Shown here: positions 1 to 10,048 of the stretch, one piece after another
How the letters are laid out: every line of letters begins with the position of its first letter
Position numbering within the stretch: the stretch's first letter is position 1
Assembly: GCA_963788145.1 (NCBI GenBank)
Contig: CAWBFQ010000002.1
Coordinates: 1-64,000, forward strand
Length of the DNA: 64,000 nt
Origin: UTCFX2 sp963788145
GTDB lineage: Bacteria; Chloroflexota; Anaerolineae; Anaerolineales; UBA4823
Reading direction: 5' to 3'
Notes under the pieces: generated by a model
Databases searched by the model: none
Told to the model about the DNA's origin: nothing
What the model saw: the letters and a program-made list of their open reading frames with translations, nothing else
Program-made: the position numbers and the translations under genes

Positions 1-2
1 GT

Positions 3-837
3 TGTTCTTTGGGGCGGTTTGCCCAGGCGGATAGCGTGATCCCACTTGCCAGCCAGGGGGTGCAGGCCTGGGATCGGTATGCGGGGATGAACAATAATCC
101 GGTGCGGTACAACGATCCGAGCGGGCATTGGTCTGAAGATCAACTCAATGATACTTTGGGGAAAGGCTGGCAAGATAAGTTCTTCGGAAAAGAAGCAGTA
201 TTTGAGAATCGAAACAAATTTCTCGAATTCCTCCTATCGAAGAATACCACCGATCTGATGACTCTAGAGATAATAAGATCTTTATTCAATGTTGCATACG
301 ATATGCACAGTCTTGGTGCTGATTTCCAAGGCTTCGATGCACTCGGAGCTCGTGTATCTCTGTCTGGTGGTGGGGCTGGTTTCGCTGGTGGTAGCTTTGA
401 TGCCTTTTTGAAATCTACCTCTGGGGAATTTAGTATATTCGCGTCACCAGAAGGTGGATTTGTTTTGGGAGCGACTACTACATTAGTCAGTGGTGTTGTG
501 TTGGTGAAGAATTTGCCGTCGAATAATGGCTATCGAGGTCCAGCGAAGGCTGTTGGACTGATGGGGGGAGATATCATTGGGTTAAATTCCGAGAAGTTTT
601 GGGGTGGAGTCCACATATTTCAGAGATTCAAGCGATGTTCTAGACGGAAGTTTCGTAGGGGCTGGTGGCGCTGTGCCATCTCCAAATATCGGTTTATACG
701 GTTCGTTGTCATATGCGTTTGAAGCGTTCTGTGTAGATCAGTCTAGTTACAACTGGTTACCTGACTTTCCAGGACCGATTGAAGTCCTGATCGATCTTGG
801 AGAGGTATTGTGGCACGATATTTTAGGGCTCCAGTAA
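3..837 (+). CDS. RHS/YD-repeat protein, C-terminal end (5' truncated by window, frameshifted)
   Basis: The reading frame is open at the left edge. It begins with the end of an RHS-associated core domain: the segment GRFAQADSVIP followed by RYAGMNNNPVRYNDPSGH is the conserved boundary that precedes variable toxin tips in RHS polymorphic toxins. The following ~190 residues are Gly/Ser-rich with hydrophobic stretches and match no toxin family I recognise. The first frame runs to 722. From about position 600 the +1 frame (to 837) continues in the same compositional style (FVGAGGAVPSPNIGLYGS), so one extra base near 597-606, beside short T and G runs, probably splits one tip. The DNA is AT-richer than the genes after 1.6 kb, as is usual for exchanged RHS tips. 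The RHS assignment is secure; the tip function is unknown. Confidence 0.75.
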
Positions 838-871
838 TTTTGGGCACTCTGCTATCCTTACGAGGCATGTT

Positions 872-1387
872 ATGCAAGAATTTTCGTATCATGGATTTCA
901 ACGAATCAGAGTAATAACCAGTCAACTAACTGGAGGATTGGCTATTTTGATCTTTACCGGTGTAGCAGGATTTCTTATTTATGCGATGACCAAGATTCCA
1001 ACTAACGCACCTGACATAGGTTTGTTAGAGAATCCAAAGATCACCCTTGTTTGTTTGGTTACCTATTTTACGATAATCGCATGGTCATTTGGCCTAGCTT
1101 TTATCAACTTTTTACCCACGATTTGGGTCAGAGATGAAGGGCTTGTCATTTCTGCGTTCTTATTCTTTCGGATCCTAATATGCTGGGAGGACATCGTTGA
1201 TATAGGGGCAGGTCGAGTATCGGCGGGTTATGTTCTGGTCAGAACTCGACGGATCACCCCACTCCATAGATTATATGGCTGGTTATATTCACACACTTTT
1301 TATCCAAGCTTTCTAATTGGGAAAGGTATTAATAACCGAGATAATCTAATCAGGGAGATACACCAAAGAATCCAAATATCTGCATGA
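872..1387 (+). CDS. Two-helix membrane protein, candidate RHS immunity protein
   Basis: 171 residues with two hydrophobic segments (about 20-40 and 62-88). A C-terminal soluble part (VRDEGLVISAFLFFRILICWEDIVDI) resembles bacterial PH-like/YcxB-type domains that follow paired transmembrane helices. It starts 34 bases after the RHS tip ends, on the same strand, and shares its AT-rich composition. In polymorphic toxin loci the gene immediately downstream of the tip normally encodes the cognate immunity protein, and membrane immunity proteins are common for membrane-acting tips. That role is inferred from position alone. It could equally be an unrelated small membrane protein. Confidence 0.6.
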   Translation: MQEFSYHGFQRIRVITSQLTGGLAILIFTGVAGFLIYAMTKIPTNAPDIGLLENPKITLVCLVTYFTIIAWSFGLAFINFLPTIWVRDEGLVISAFLFFRILICWEDIVDIGAGRVSAGYVLVRTRRITPLHRLYGWLYSHTFYPSFLIGKGINNRDNLIREIHQRIQISA

Positions 1388-1484
1388 CAAGAATGCGAAT
1401 GAGATTATCACCTTTCTTCCATTACTAGGGAAAAGGCAGAGAACGCAGAAAAACCTACTGCCATCTGCTTTGAAAACGTTGCAC

Positions 1485-1604
1485 ATGGGAACAGGAGGTG
1501 GGGTTAACGAGTTAGACTATTTGTTGGGCGACCACCTGGGCAGCACGAGCGTGATGGTCAACGCCGACGGGAGCGGGCTGCAGACGCAGGGCTACTATCC
1601 GTAG
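1485..1604 (+). pseudogene. Displaced RHS core fragment
   Basis: A short frame from ATG 1485 to TAG 1602-1604 reads DYLLGDHLGSTSVMVNADGS and ends GYYP-stop. This is the RHS core motif (LGDHLGSTS...YYPYG) cut off just before the usual Tyr-Gly. No complete repeat surrounds it. It lies after the tip and putative immunity gene, as orphan core fragments do in RHS loci that have acquired a new tip by recombination. It is too short to encode a working protein. Confidence 0.7.
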
Positions 1605-1671
1605 TTAAACCGAAAAACTCTTGCCGCTCGCTTCATATCCTGGTATCCTTTCGATCCAGGAGGATACTGTG

Positions 1672-2622
1672 ATGGATCACAACGCATGGATAGATTGGCT
1701 GCTGCAAGCCCAAACCCCCTCGATCCGCTACCTGACCCTGCGCGGGCTGCTCGACCTCCCAGAGGGAGACCCGCAGGTACAAGCAGCTCGCCAGGCAATG
1801 GCTGAAAGCGGACCGATCCCATCCATCCTGGCGGAGCAGGCTGTGCATGGCGGCTGGACCGGCGAGCAGGATTTATACACGCCCAAATACACCAGCGCCC
1901 ATTGGAGCATGATCCTGCTGACCGAATTGCAGGCTGACCCGGCTGACGGACGTTTGAAGCTGGGGGCAAATTCCGCCCTCTCTGGCGGCAGGGATTGGAT
2001 GGATGTATATCTAGAAGGGAAAAAGCACGGTCTCACTTGCCTGTGGGCCAATATGCTGCGCTACAGCGTTTACAGCGGCGTTGAGGAACATCCGCGCCTG
2101 CAGCCGGTCCTGCAGGCGGTGCTGCGCGACGCACTGCAAACCAATTGGCGCTGCCCATATAACGGGAATCAGCCATGCGCCTGGGGCGCCGGACGGACAT
2201 TGTGGGCCTTTGGCGGCTTACCCGCCGCGATGCGCACCCCCGAAATCGATCAGGCTATCCAGAGCGCGGTCCACTTTTTATTAGAGCAGCACGATCTGGT
2301 GAAAGCGGATTACCCGGTGTACGAAGGCAGCAAGACCCACCCGCTCTGGTCCCGCTTGAATTTTCCCCTCTTCTATCAAGCGGATATCTTGTTGATCTTG
2401 CGCTCGCTGGCTGAATTGCATTTATTAGACCACCCCAACGCCTCGGCAGGGTTGGACTGGCTGCTTCAGCGGCGCTCTAAAGATGGGCGCTGGTCAGGCG
2501 CAAGCCCCTACCGCAGGCGCACTTGGGCTGCTCTCGGAGACCGGGAGGAGACCCAACGCTGGGTCACATTGCAGGCGACGGTGATCCTGAAGGCAGCCAA
2601 TTCTTCGTTTCTCACCCACTAA
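1672..2622 (+). CDS. Prenyltransferase/squalene-cyclase-like alpha-toroid protein
   Basis: 316 residues from ATG 1672, chosen because AGGAGG at 1659-1664 is well spaced before it. The sequence has repeated helical pairs with WLL, GGW and QAD elements (SIRYLTLRGLLD near the N-terminus, DWLLQRRSKDGRWSG near the C-terminus) typical of the alpha/alpha toroid of prenyltransferase/squalene oxidase repeats. Relatives in Chloroflexota are sometimes labelled nitrogen fixation protein NifH. Nothing here supports that: there is no P-loop and no Fe-S cysteine pattern. The substrate is unknown. The 3' end overlaps the convergent membrane-protein gene by 11 bases. Confidence 0.6.
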   Translation: MDHNAWIDWLLQAQTPSIRYLTLRGLLDLPEGDPQVQAARQAMAESGPIPSILAEQAVHGGWTGEQDLYTPKYTSAHWSMILLTELQADPADGRLKLGANSALSGGRDWMDVYLEGKKHGLTCLWANMLRYSVYSGVEEHPRLQPVLQAVLRDALQTNWRCPYNGNQPCAWGAGRTLWAFGGLPAAMRTPEIDQAIQSAVHFLLEQHDLVKADYPVYEGSKTHPLWSRLNFPLFYQADILLILRSLAELHLLDHPNASAGLDWLLQRRSKDGRWSGASPYRRRTWAALGDREETQRWVTLQATVILKAANSSFLTH

Positions 2623-2959
2623 ACCGGCGCAAAAGCAACAGCGCGCCTAACGTAATCCCCCAGGTGAGATATCCCAGGCTGATCAAAGGGACCAGCTTTA
2701 GACCCAGGCGCGCTCCGATCCAGATCGCAGCCACAAACGCCACGGTCGGGATGATCCCACTCATCATCCCGCCGGTGAACTGCTCCACCGCTCGGCGATC
2801 TCCCTGGGCCGAGGCATAAACGATCCACAAAGTCAGCGGGATGGTCACCGGCATGGTCGCCGTTACTGCTGCGATCGGCTTGCTGTGGCGCTGGATCAAC
2901 GCCACCAGGATAATGACCACAATAGAAATGCCGACGGGTAGAATTTCGTTGAGTTTCAT
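2612..2959 (-). CDS. Small integral membrane protein (DUF3147-like)
   Basis: 115 residues with about four hydrophobic segments, roughly 5-22, 35-52, 63-82 and 87-108. The pattern of an N-terminal helix, a short Arg/His-rich loop, a Pro-containing second helix (MPVTIPLTLWIVYA) and a C-terminal Gly-Tyr-x-x-Trp before the last helix resembles the DUF3147/GlpM-like small membrane proteins. No function is established. It stands alone, convergent with the toroid-protein gene and divergent from the RNB gene. Confidence 0.55.
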   Translation of the reverse strand: MKLNEILPVGISIVVIILVALIQRHSKPIAAVTATMPVTIPLTLWIVYASAQGDRRAVEQFTGGMMSGIIPTVAFVAAIWIGARLGLKLVPLISLGYLTWGITLGALLLLRRFSG

Positions 2960-3035
2960 GAATCAGATACCTTTCCTGCAAAGGCGCGCTTCTGGTAGGC
3001 CTGATGGGATTTTCATCTGTATTGTAAACTATAGG

Positions 3036-3041
3036 TATAAT
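3036..3041 (+). promoter_or_regulatory. -10 box (TATAAT) before the RNB-domain gene
   Basis: A perfect TATAAT overlaps the first in-frame ATG at 3040. Transcription from it would begin near 3048, so that ATG would not be in the message. This supports the second ATG at 3076 as the start. No convincing -35 lies at 16-18 bases. Confidence 0.5.
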
Positions 3042-3075
3042 GATTCGATATCCATTGCACAGAAAGCCAAAGTTG

Positions 3076-4974
3076 ATGAATGAAAGCCTACCCCCACTAA
3101 ACAGCCTGGTCCTGTACAAGAATCGCCCGGCGCGCATTCTGACCAGCTCGGATCGCCTGGAGATCGAACTCGAAGGCGATCCGCCGCTCAAAGTCCGCCC
3201 AAAGGACGTGGTCTTGCTCCACCCCGGGCCGCTGCAGGGTCTAGATCAGCTCAGCCTGATGGAAGGGGATGTCGAACTGGGCTGGGAAATGCTAGCCGAG
3301 AGCGGCGAGGCAATCCCATTGCGGGAACTGGCCGCCTTGATATACGGCGAGGACACGCCCCGCTCAGCCTGGTCTGCCTGGATGCAGGTGGAAGATGGCT
3401 TGTTCTTTCAAGGCAAACCGGATGCGATCATCCCGCGAACCATCCGCGAGGTCGCAAAAGAGCGCCAGAACCGCCAGGCGAAAGCGGATGAAGCGCGCCT
3501 CTGGCAGGCTTTCCTGGAGCGCGCCCGGCTCGGAAAAGTCGATCCGCAGCAGGACAAACGTTGGCTGCGAGAATTGGAAGACCTGGCTTTAGACCGCCGG
3601 CGCGACAGCCGCCTGTTGCGCGAATTGGGTCGCAGCGAAAGTCCCGAAACCGCGCACGCCTTATTGCTCCAATGGGATTATTGGGACGAAACCAGCAATC
3701 CCTATCCGGAGCGCCTGGGGGTCTCAGTCAGCCTCAATGATCACACCACGCCGGGCATGCCGGAAGAAGATCGCCTGGATTTGACCGCTCTGGTCGCCTA
3801 CGCAATAGACGACCGCGAAAACCAGGACCCCGACGACGCCGTTACCCTGCTATCCGTTCAAATCGGTCCACAGGGAGAGTTGCTGGGCGGGCGCATCTGG
3901 GTGCATGTTGCCGATCCGGCTGCCATCGCGCCGGCGGACAGCCCGCTGGATCGCGAAGCCCGCATGCGTGGGGCAACCTTCTACCGTCCCGAAGGCGCAA
4001 TTCCGATGCTGCCACAGGAAGCTGTGGAACGGCTGGCGCTTGGCCTGGCAGAAACCTCCCCGGCATTATCCTTTGAGCTGGAAATCGACCAGAATGCTGC
4101 TGTGCGCCTGCTGCGCTGTGCGCCCAGCCGGGTGCGCGTCCAGCGCCTGAGTTATGAAGAGGTTGAAAACCGGCTGGATACCGCCCCGTTTAACGATCTG
4201 CTTCGCCTGACCCAGGCATACGAGGAACGCCGCCTGGAAAACGGAGCTTTGTCGATTGACCTGCCCGAAGCAGTCTTTCATGTCGTGGAAGGCCAGGTCG
4301 AAATCCGTCCAATTCTGCGCTTGAAGAGCCGCGATCTGGTGCGCGAGACCATGTTAATGGCTGGCGAAGCAGTGGGCAGATTCGCCCAGGAGCAAGGCAT
4401 CCCCTTCCCCTACACCTCCCAGGAGCCGCCCGAGTTCAGCGGCACGCTGCCAGAAGCGCTGCGCCGCCCGGAAGGATTAGAGACCATAGCCGGGCGCTTC
4501 GCCATCCGGCGCTACCTGAAACGCAGCCAGATCGGCGCCCAACCGGGCAAACATGCCGGGCTGGGCTTGCCGCTTTATTCCCGAACCACCAGCCCGCTCC
4601 GGCGCTATCTGGACCTGGTTGCTCACCAGCAGACGCGCGCTTTCCTGGCTGGCAAACCGCCATTAGACGAGCAGACGCTTCTTGAGCGGGTCGCCGCATC
4701 CGAAGAGATCAGCGCTCGCATCGCCCAGGCCGAATCGCTCTCACGCCGGCATTGGACGCTGGTCTATTTGAAACAAAACCCTGAATGGCGCGGCGAGGGC
4801 TGGTTGGTGGACAAGAAAGGGCTGAGCGGAAAAGTGATCCTGCCAGACCTGGCTTACGAGACGACCATCCATCTGCGCGCCGATCTCCCTCTCAACAGCC
4901 GCCTATTGCTGCGCTTGCGAGATATCAACCTGTCTGAACTCGAGGCTCGATTTCTCGCTCGCCTAGCGCCATAA
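3076..4974 (+). CDS. RNB-domain 3'-5' exoribonuclease (RNase II/R family)
   Basis: 632 residues from ATG 3076 (the upstream ATG at 3040 overlaps the -10 box). The RNB catalytic signature YAIDDRENQDPDDAVTL lies around residues 243-258 and supplies the metal-binding aspartates of RNase II family hydrolytic 3'-5' exoribonucleases. The conserved late RNB segment GLPLYSRTTSPLRRYLDLVAHQQ follows, around residues 495-520. The N-terminus is a short winged/cold-shock-like region (PLNSLVLYKNRPARIL) and the C-terminus a brief S1-like barrel (KGLSGKVILPDLAYE). This is closer in size to RNase II than RNase R. It probably degrades mRNA or matures RNA. It stands alone, not in a recognisable operon. Confidence 0.85.
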   Translation: MNESLPPLNSLVLYKNRPARILTSSDRLEIELEGDPPLKVRPKDVVLLHPGPLQGLDQLSLMEGDVELGWEMLAESGEAIPLRELAALIYGEDTPRSAWSAWMQVEDGLFFQGKPDAIIPRTIREVAKERQNRQAKADEARLWQAFLERARLGKVDPQQDKRWLRELEDLALDRRRDSRLLRELGRSESPETAHALLLQWDYWDETSNPYPERLGVSVSLNDHTTPGMPEEDRLDLTALVAYAIDDRENQDPDDAVTLLSVQIGPQGELLGGRIWVHVADPAAIAPADSPLDREARMRGATFYRPEGAIPMLPQEAVERLALGLAETSPALSFELEIDQNAAVRLLRCAPSRVRVQRLSYEEVENRLDTAPFNDLLRLTQAYEERRLENGALSIDLPEAVFHVVEGQVEIRPILRLKSRDLVRETMLMAGEAVGRFAQEQGIPFPYTSQEPPEFSGTLPEALRRPEGLETIAGRFAIRRYLKRSQIGAQPGKHAGLGLPLYSRTTSPLRRYLDLVAHQQTRAFLAGKPPLDEQTLLERVAASEEISARIAQAESLSRRHWTLVYLKQNPEWRGEGWLVDKKGLSGKVILPDLAYETTIHLRADLPLNSRLLLRLRDINLSELEARFLARLAP

Positions 4975-5033
4975 CAGCCCAGGTTGGATCAAAAGGAGTG
5001 ATTCGTTTGGAAGCCCATCTCGATTAATCCGCT

Positions 5034-5695
5034 TCAGGCAAGTGAATTTCCGCTTCTTTTGACCAGCCGAGTTCGAAAGCCTGATATCGTTTTGCGCACG
5101 GCTGAGATCCGCAACGTAAGCATGAGCATTACCATCACGCCCAGAAAGACCGGCATCCAGATATTTCCCTGCAAGCTGAATAGATCACCCTTTCTCGCCC
5201 AGGCGAAATGGAGCACCGCCACGACGCCAGTCAGATAAACCAGCCGGTGGAGGCGCTTCCAGGTCTTGCCCAAGCGTTTCATCCACCACTTGAACGAGGT
5301 CAGCGCAAGCGGAATCAGGGTCAACAATGCCAGCAACCCGGCAAAAATATATTTCTTCGTTCCAATATCCAAGAACAGGATCGGCAGATCAAACCCATAA
5401 TCGATCCCGATGAAGATCAAGAAATGGGATACGGCAAACATAAACGCATACAACCCGAGCGCCCTGCGGGCTGTGATCGCCTGTCGAAATCCAAAAACCG
5501 TGTTCAACGGAGTGCAGGCCAGCGAGAGCACCAGGAAATAGATCGCATAACGACCCGTGCGCTGTTCGGCAGCCTGGATTGGATTGACGGTCAGGTTGCC
5601 GGTCAGCGCATCGAATGCCAGCCAGGCGACTAAAAGCCAGGCAGTGAGATGCACCAGGATCTGCAGCGGCGAAAGTTTGGGGAAGCGAAGGGTTT

Positions 5696-5699
<4 letters not shown>
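5034..5699 (-). CDS. msrQ: MsrQ, heme-binding membrane subunit of the MsrPQ system
   Basis: 221 residues with about six membrane helices, of the YedZ/ferric-reductase-like family. Conserved His residues lie in SHFLIF and in RLHRLVY...VLHFAWARKGD and are the expected heme ligands. MsrQ passes quinol-derived electrons to the periplasmic or extracytoplasmic MsrP, which repairs oxidised methionine in envelope proteins. Its ATG overlaps the msrP TGA as ATGA (5696-5699), so the two are translationally coupled. Confidence 0.92.
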
Positions 5700-6745
<1,046 letters not shown>

Positions 6746-7023
6746 GGGTCACCTCTAACATTCGAATTCATGGCTTGGATAACTGATCATAGTCTATCGA
6801 AAATGAATTACAGAAGGATTACAGCCTGATGAATAGTCGATGAAATTTGCGTACCGAATGGCAAGTGAAAGCAAAATCGATGATGCATGCTAAAAGCTCT
6901 GAAAAGAAACCAATTATGCGCTTGTCGAAGCCACCTGCCTGTGCTAAACTTTCAGTAGAAGAGCCGTAGGATATATGTGATGGAAATGATTTTCAATGAT
7001 AACGGTGTTAGCTCAACGATTAG

Positions 7024-7929
7024 ATGAACACCTCTAGAACGATACTGGTAACCGGCGGTACGGGATTTATCGGTCGGGCATTGATCCGCCAACTGGTGGA
7101 ATTGGAATTCCCGGTACGGACATTAATCCGGCCGTCGAAAGATTCCCCGCGCCTGCCTCATGGCATACCGGTCAACGTGGCGGTCAGCAGCTTGAACGAC
7201 GAGCGGGGTCTGAGAGCCGCAATGGTGGGCGTGAACACCATATTCCACCTGGCAAGCGGCGAATGGAGTGGTCCCAGCGCAAGCCTGATGGAAATCGACA
7301 TCCAGGGCACTCGCTCAGTGATCCAGGCTGCTGAAGACGCCGGCGTCGAGCGCCTCATCTACGTCAGCCACCTGGGAGCTGATCGGGCATCAGCATATCC
7401 AGTATTAAAAGCCAAGGGTATCGCGGAAGAATTTATCCGTCGCAGCCGCTTAAGTTATACCATTTTACGCAGCGCGCTTGTATTCGGGCCAAATGATGGC
7501 TTCACCACCGGGTTAGCCCGCTTGCTACATTCCACCCCGTTCTTCTACCTCATCCCTGGCGACGGCAGCACACAGCTCCAACCGCTCTGGGTGGAGGACC
7601 TGGTTACCTGCATGGCATGGAGCATGGATGATCCAGATACCTTTAACCGGGTCTTTGATATCGGCGGCCCTGAATATCTGTCCTTTCAACAAATCATAGG
7701 AATAATTCTGAAAACTACCGGCTTACGGCGTGTGCTGATCCATACACCCTACCCATACCTGCGCTGGATGACGGTCATCTTGGATTATTTCTTTCCAAAA
7801 TTTCCGGTATCCATCTACTGGTTGGATTATTTAGCAGTCAACCGCACCACTGCCCTAGATACCCTGCCGCGCGTATTCAACCTGATGCCCTCTCGCATGT
7901 CTACCCATATGGCTTACCTGAAGAACTAA
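7024..7929 (+). CDS. Atypical short-chain dehydrogenase / NAD(P)-binding epimerase-like protein
   Basis: 301 residues with the Rossmann motif TGGTGFIG at residues 11-18 and a Tyr-free LIYVSHLGA segment near 113-122. This is the pattern of the atypical SDR (NmrA/NDUFA9-like) group rather than the YxxxK catalytic type. The C-terminal third is hydrophobic and aromatic (YPYLRWMTVILDYFFPKFPVSIYWLDYL), possibly membrane-associated. Only three bases separate it from the GNAT gene, so the two are cotranscribed. The substrate is unknown. Candidates include quinone- or complex I-associated roles by analogy with NDUFA9. Confidence 0.75.
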   Translation: MNTSRTILVTGGTGFIGRALIRQLVELEFPVRTLIRPSKDSPRLPHGIPVNVAVSSLNDERGLRAAMVGVNTIFHLASGEWSGPSASLMEIDIQGTRSVIQAAEDAGVERLIYVSHLGADRASAYPVLKAKGIAEEFIRRSRLSYTILRSALVFGPNDGFTTGLARLLHSTPFFYLIPGDGSTQLQPLWVEDLVTCMAWSMDDPDTFNRVFDIGGPEYLSFQQIIGIILKTTGLRRVLIHTPYPYLRWMTVILDYFFPKFPVSIYWLDYLAVNRTTALDTLPRVFNLMPSRMSTHMAYLKN

Positions 7930-7932
7930 CCT

Positions 7933-8892
7933 ATGTCCACAAATGTCAACGCCGAAACTGGTTTCGAACTTCATGTCATCGAGACCCCAGCAGAATTTGA
8001 AGCTGTCGAAGCATTACAGCGCCAGGTCTGGCCAGGCTCCGAAACCGATACCGTACCCAGCCATATACTGCTAGCTGTTGTACATAATGGCGGATTAGCT
8101 GTTGGAGCGTATGAGATACGCAAGCAAGCCGAATTTAGCCTGGGAAATAACCCAGAAACACGCATGGTTGGCTTTGTATTTGGTTTTCCAGGTCTTTATA
8201 CGACCCCCGATGGCCCACGCATCAAGCACCATTCGCATATCATGGGTGTTCTGCCCTATTACCGAGATCAGGGGGTTGGTTTTCTGCTGAAGAGAGCCCA
8301 ATGGCAGATGGTTCGTCATCAAGGCCTGGATCTGATCACCTGGACTTATGACCCACTTCAAAGCCGAAACGCTCACCTGAACATTGCCCGCTTGGGATCC
8401 GTGTGTAATACCTATATCCAAGATTACTACGGGGAAATGCGGGATACCCTCAACTTGGGTTTACCATCGGATCGTTTCCAGGTAGATTGGTGGGTTAATT
8501 CAAAACGCGTATCCCGTCGTCTGAGCAAACGCAGGCGCATCTCACTCGATCTAGCCCATTTTCTGGCTGCTGGGACTCCCGTTCTGAACCCAACCCGGAT
8601 CGGAGAGAATGGCTTGCCACATCCCGTTGAAGGACACGATCATCCAAAATTTATCGAACAGATCGAACAACAGCTTCTGACTCAGCCACCCTTGTTACTA
8701 TTAGAAATCCCAGCTGATTTCCTGGCGCTCAAGTCCCTCGATCCTGGTCTGGGGCTGGCCTGGAGATACCATACCCGCATCCTGTTCGAAACCTTATTCC
8801 AAGACGGTTATCTGATCACCGATTTCATCCATCTCAAAGGGACGTATCCACGCAGCTTTTACGTTTTGAGCTATGGAGAAAGCACCCTTTGA
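7933..8892 (+). CDS. COG3375-type GNAT acyltransferase
   Basis: 319 residues. The GNAT acyl-CoA-binding core (HHSHIMGVLPYYRDQGVGFLLKRAQW) sits around residues 95-120, with the Q/R-x-x-G-x-G/V loop present as RDQGVGF. The long C-terminal extension is typical of COG3375, a GNAT group repeatedly found next to MenC-like enolase-superfamily enzymes. In Geobacillus and related organisms the neighbouring enzyme is an N-succinylamino-acid racemase and the GNAT protein supplies the N-acyl amino acid. The next gene begins within or just after its 3' end. Confidence 0.8.
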   Translation: MSTNVNAETGFELHVIETPAEFEAVEALQRQVWPGSETDTVPSHILLAVVHNGGLAVGAYEIRKQAEFSLGNNPETRMVGFVFGFPGLYTTPDGPRIKHHSHIMGVLPYYRDQGVGFLLKRAQWQMVRHQGLDLITWTYDPLQSRNAHLNIARLGSVCNTYIQDYYGEMRDTLNLGLPSDRFQVDWWVNSKRVSRRLSKRRRISLDLAHFLAAGTPVLNPTRIGENGLPHPVEGHDHPKFIEQIEQQLLTQPPLLLLEIPADFLALKSLDPGLGLAWRYHTRILFETLFQDGYLITDFIHLKGTYPRSFYVLSYGESTL

Positions 8893-8926
8893 GATATCAA
8901 ATCAAGCGAATTGGAGAATGTCCGCT

Positions 8927-10048
8927 ATGAAAATCGAGGCTGTCACCTTGAAACACCTGCGCATGACCCTGCGCACCCCATTTGAAACCTCATTCGGAAG
9001 GATCGACACGCGCGACTGCCTGCTGCTGGAAGCTCGCTCCGGCGATTGGATTGGTTATGGAGAGTGCGTCGCCGACCGAGACCCGGGCTATTCGTACGAG
9101 ACTGCTCAAACCGCCTGGCATGTGCTGAGCGAGTTTATCCTGCCAGCCATACTGGGAGTGGATTTGAGCGACCCGGCAGATTTGCAGCAAAAAATGGATT
9201 TTGTGCGCGGCCACCAAATGGCCAAGGCTGGTTTAGAAATGGCATTGTGGGATCTGATCGGAAAAAGCCAGGACCGCTCATTGCGCTCGATGTTGGGCGG
9301 TGTCCGGAATCAGGTCGATGTCGGAGTCTCGGTTGGACTGCAAGAATCACCGCAGGAATTGGTGAAAGTGGTCGCAGGGTATCTGAATCAGGGCTACCGG
9401 CGCATCAAGATCAAGATCAAACCCGGCCGGGATGTCGAAGACACGCAAGCCGTCCGGTCGGCTTTCCCGGAGTTGCGCCTGCAAGTGGACGCCAATTCAG
9501 CCTACCGGCTCGATAACGCCCCTGCCCGGTACCTAGCCGGCGCCTTGCTGCCGCTAGATGACTTGAACCTGCTTTTGATCGAACAGCCCCTCGCCGAAGA
9601 TGACCTGTGGGATCACAGCCGGCTTCAACGCCAGCTAAAAACGCCCGTCTGCCTGGATGAAAGTATTATCTCGGCCCGTCATGCTCGCCAGGCTCTGGAG
9701 ATGGGCGCTTGCAAGGTGATCAACATCAAAGCCGGGCGAGTGGGTGGCTTGCACGAAGCCGTTGCGATCCATGATCTTTGTTTGGGACAGCAGGTCCCCG
9801 TCTGGTGCGGTGGAATGCTCGAAACAGGCGTCGGTCGCGCTTCAAACCTGGCCCTGGCATCTTTACCCGGTTTCGTCTTACCAGGTGATATCTCGGCCTC
9901 AGATCGCTATTATCTGGAGGATATCACCCAAGAGAGCTTTATATTAAACCCAGACAGCACCATCGATGTACCGGATTCTCCCGGTCTGGGAATCCAGATT
10001 AATCCCAAGGCGGTCGAGAAAGTGACCTTAAGGACCCTGACGATCTAG
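8927..10048 (+). CDS. menC: o-Succinylbenzoate synthase / N-acylamino-acid racemase (MenC family)
   Basis: 373 residues from ATG 8927, chosen because GGAG at 8913-8916 is 10 bases upstream; the ATG at 8918 sits on top of it. This is an enolase-superfamily enzyme with the MenC/NSAR set: KIKIK at about 161-165 (first catalytic Lys), metal ligands in LQVDANSAYR, LIEQPLAEDD and VCLDESI, and the second catalytic Lys in CKVINIKAGRVGG. MenC makes o-succinylbenzoate in menaquinone synthesis; family members with the same residues racemise N-succinylamino acids. No other men gene is in the window and the neighbour is a GNAT acyltransferase, so the racemase role is a serious alternative. It ends 4 bases into the convergent malQ. 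Confidence 0.85.
   Translation: MKIEAVTLKHLRMTLRTPFETSFGRIDTRDCLLLEARSGDWIGYGECVADRDPGYSYETAQTAWHVLSEFILPAILGVDLSDPADLQQKMDFVRGHQMAKAGLEMALWDLIGKSQDRSLRSMLGGVRNQVDVGVSVGLQESPQELVKVVAGYLNQGYRRIKIKIKPGRDVEDTQAVRSAFPELRLQVDANSAYRLDNAPARYLAGALLPLDDLNLLLIEQPLAEDDLWDHSRLQRQLKTPVCLDESIISARHARQALEMGACKVINIKAGRVGGLHEAVAIHDLCLGQQVPVWCGGMLETGVGRASNLALASLPGFVLPGDISASDRYYLEDITQESFILNPDSTIDVPDSPGLGIQINPKAVEKVTLRTLTI

Noticed and set aside
1..1604. Insertion sequence flanking the RHS region
   Set aside because: No transposase frame, terminal inverted repeats or target duplication is visible.
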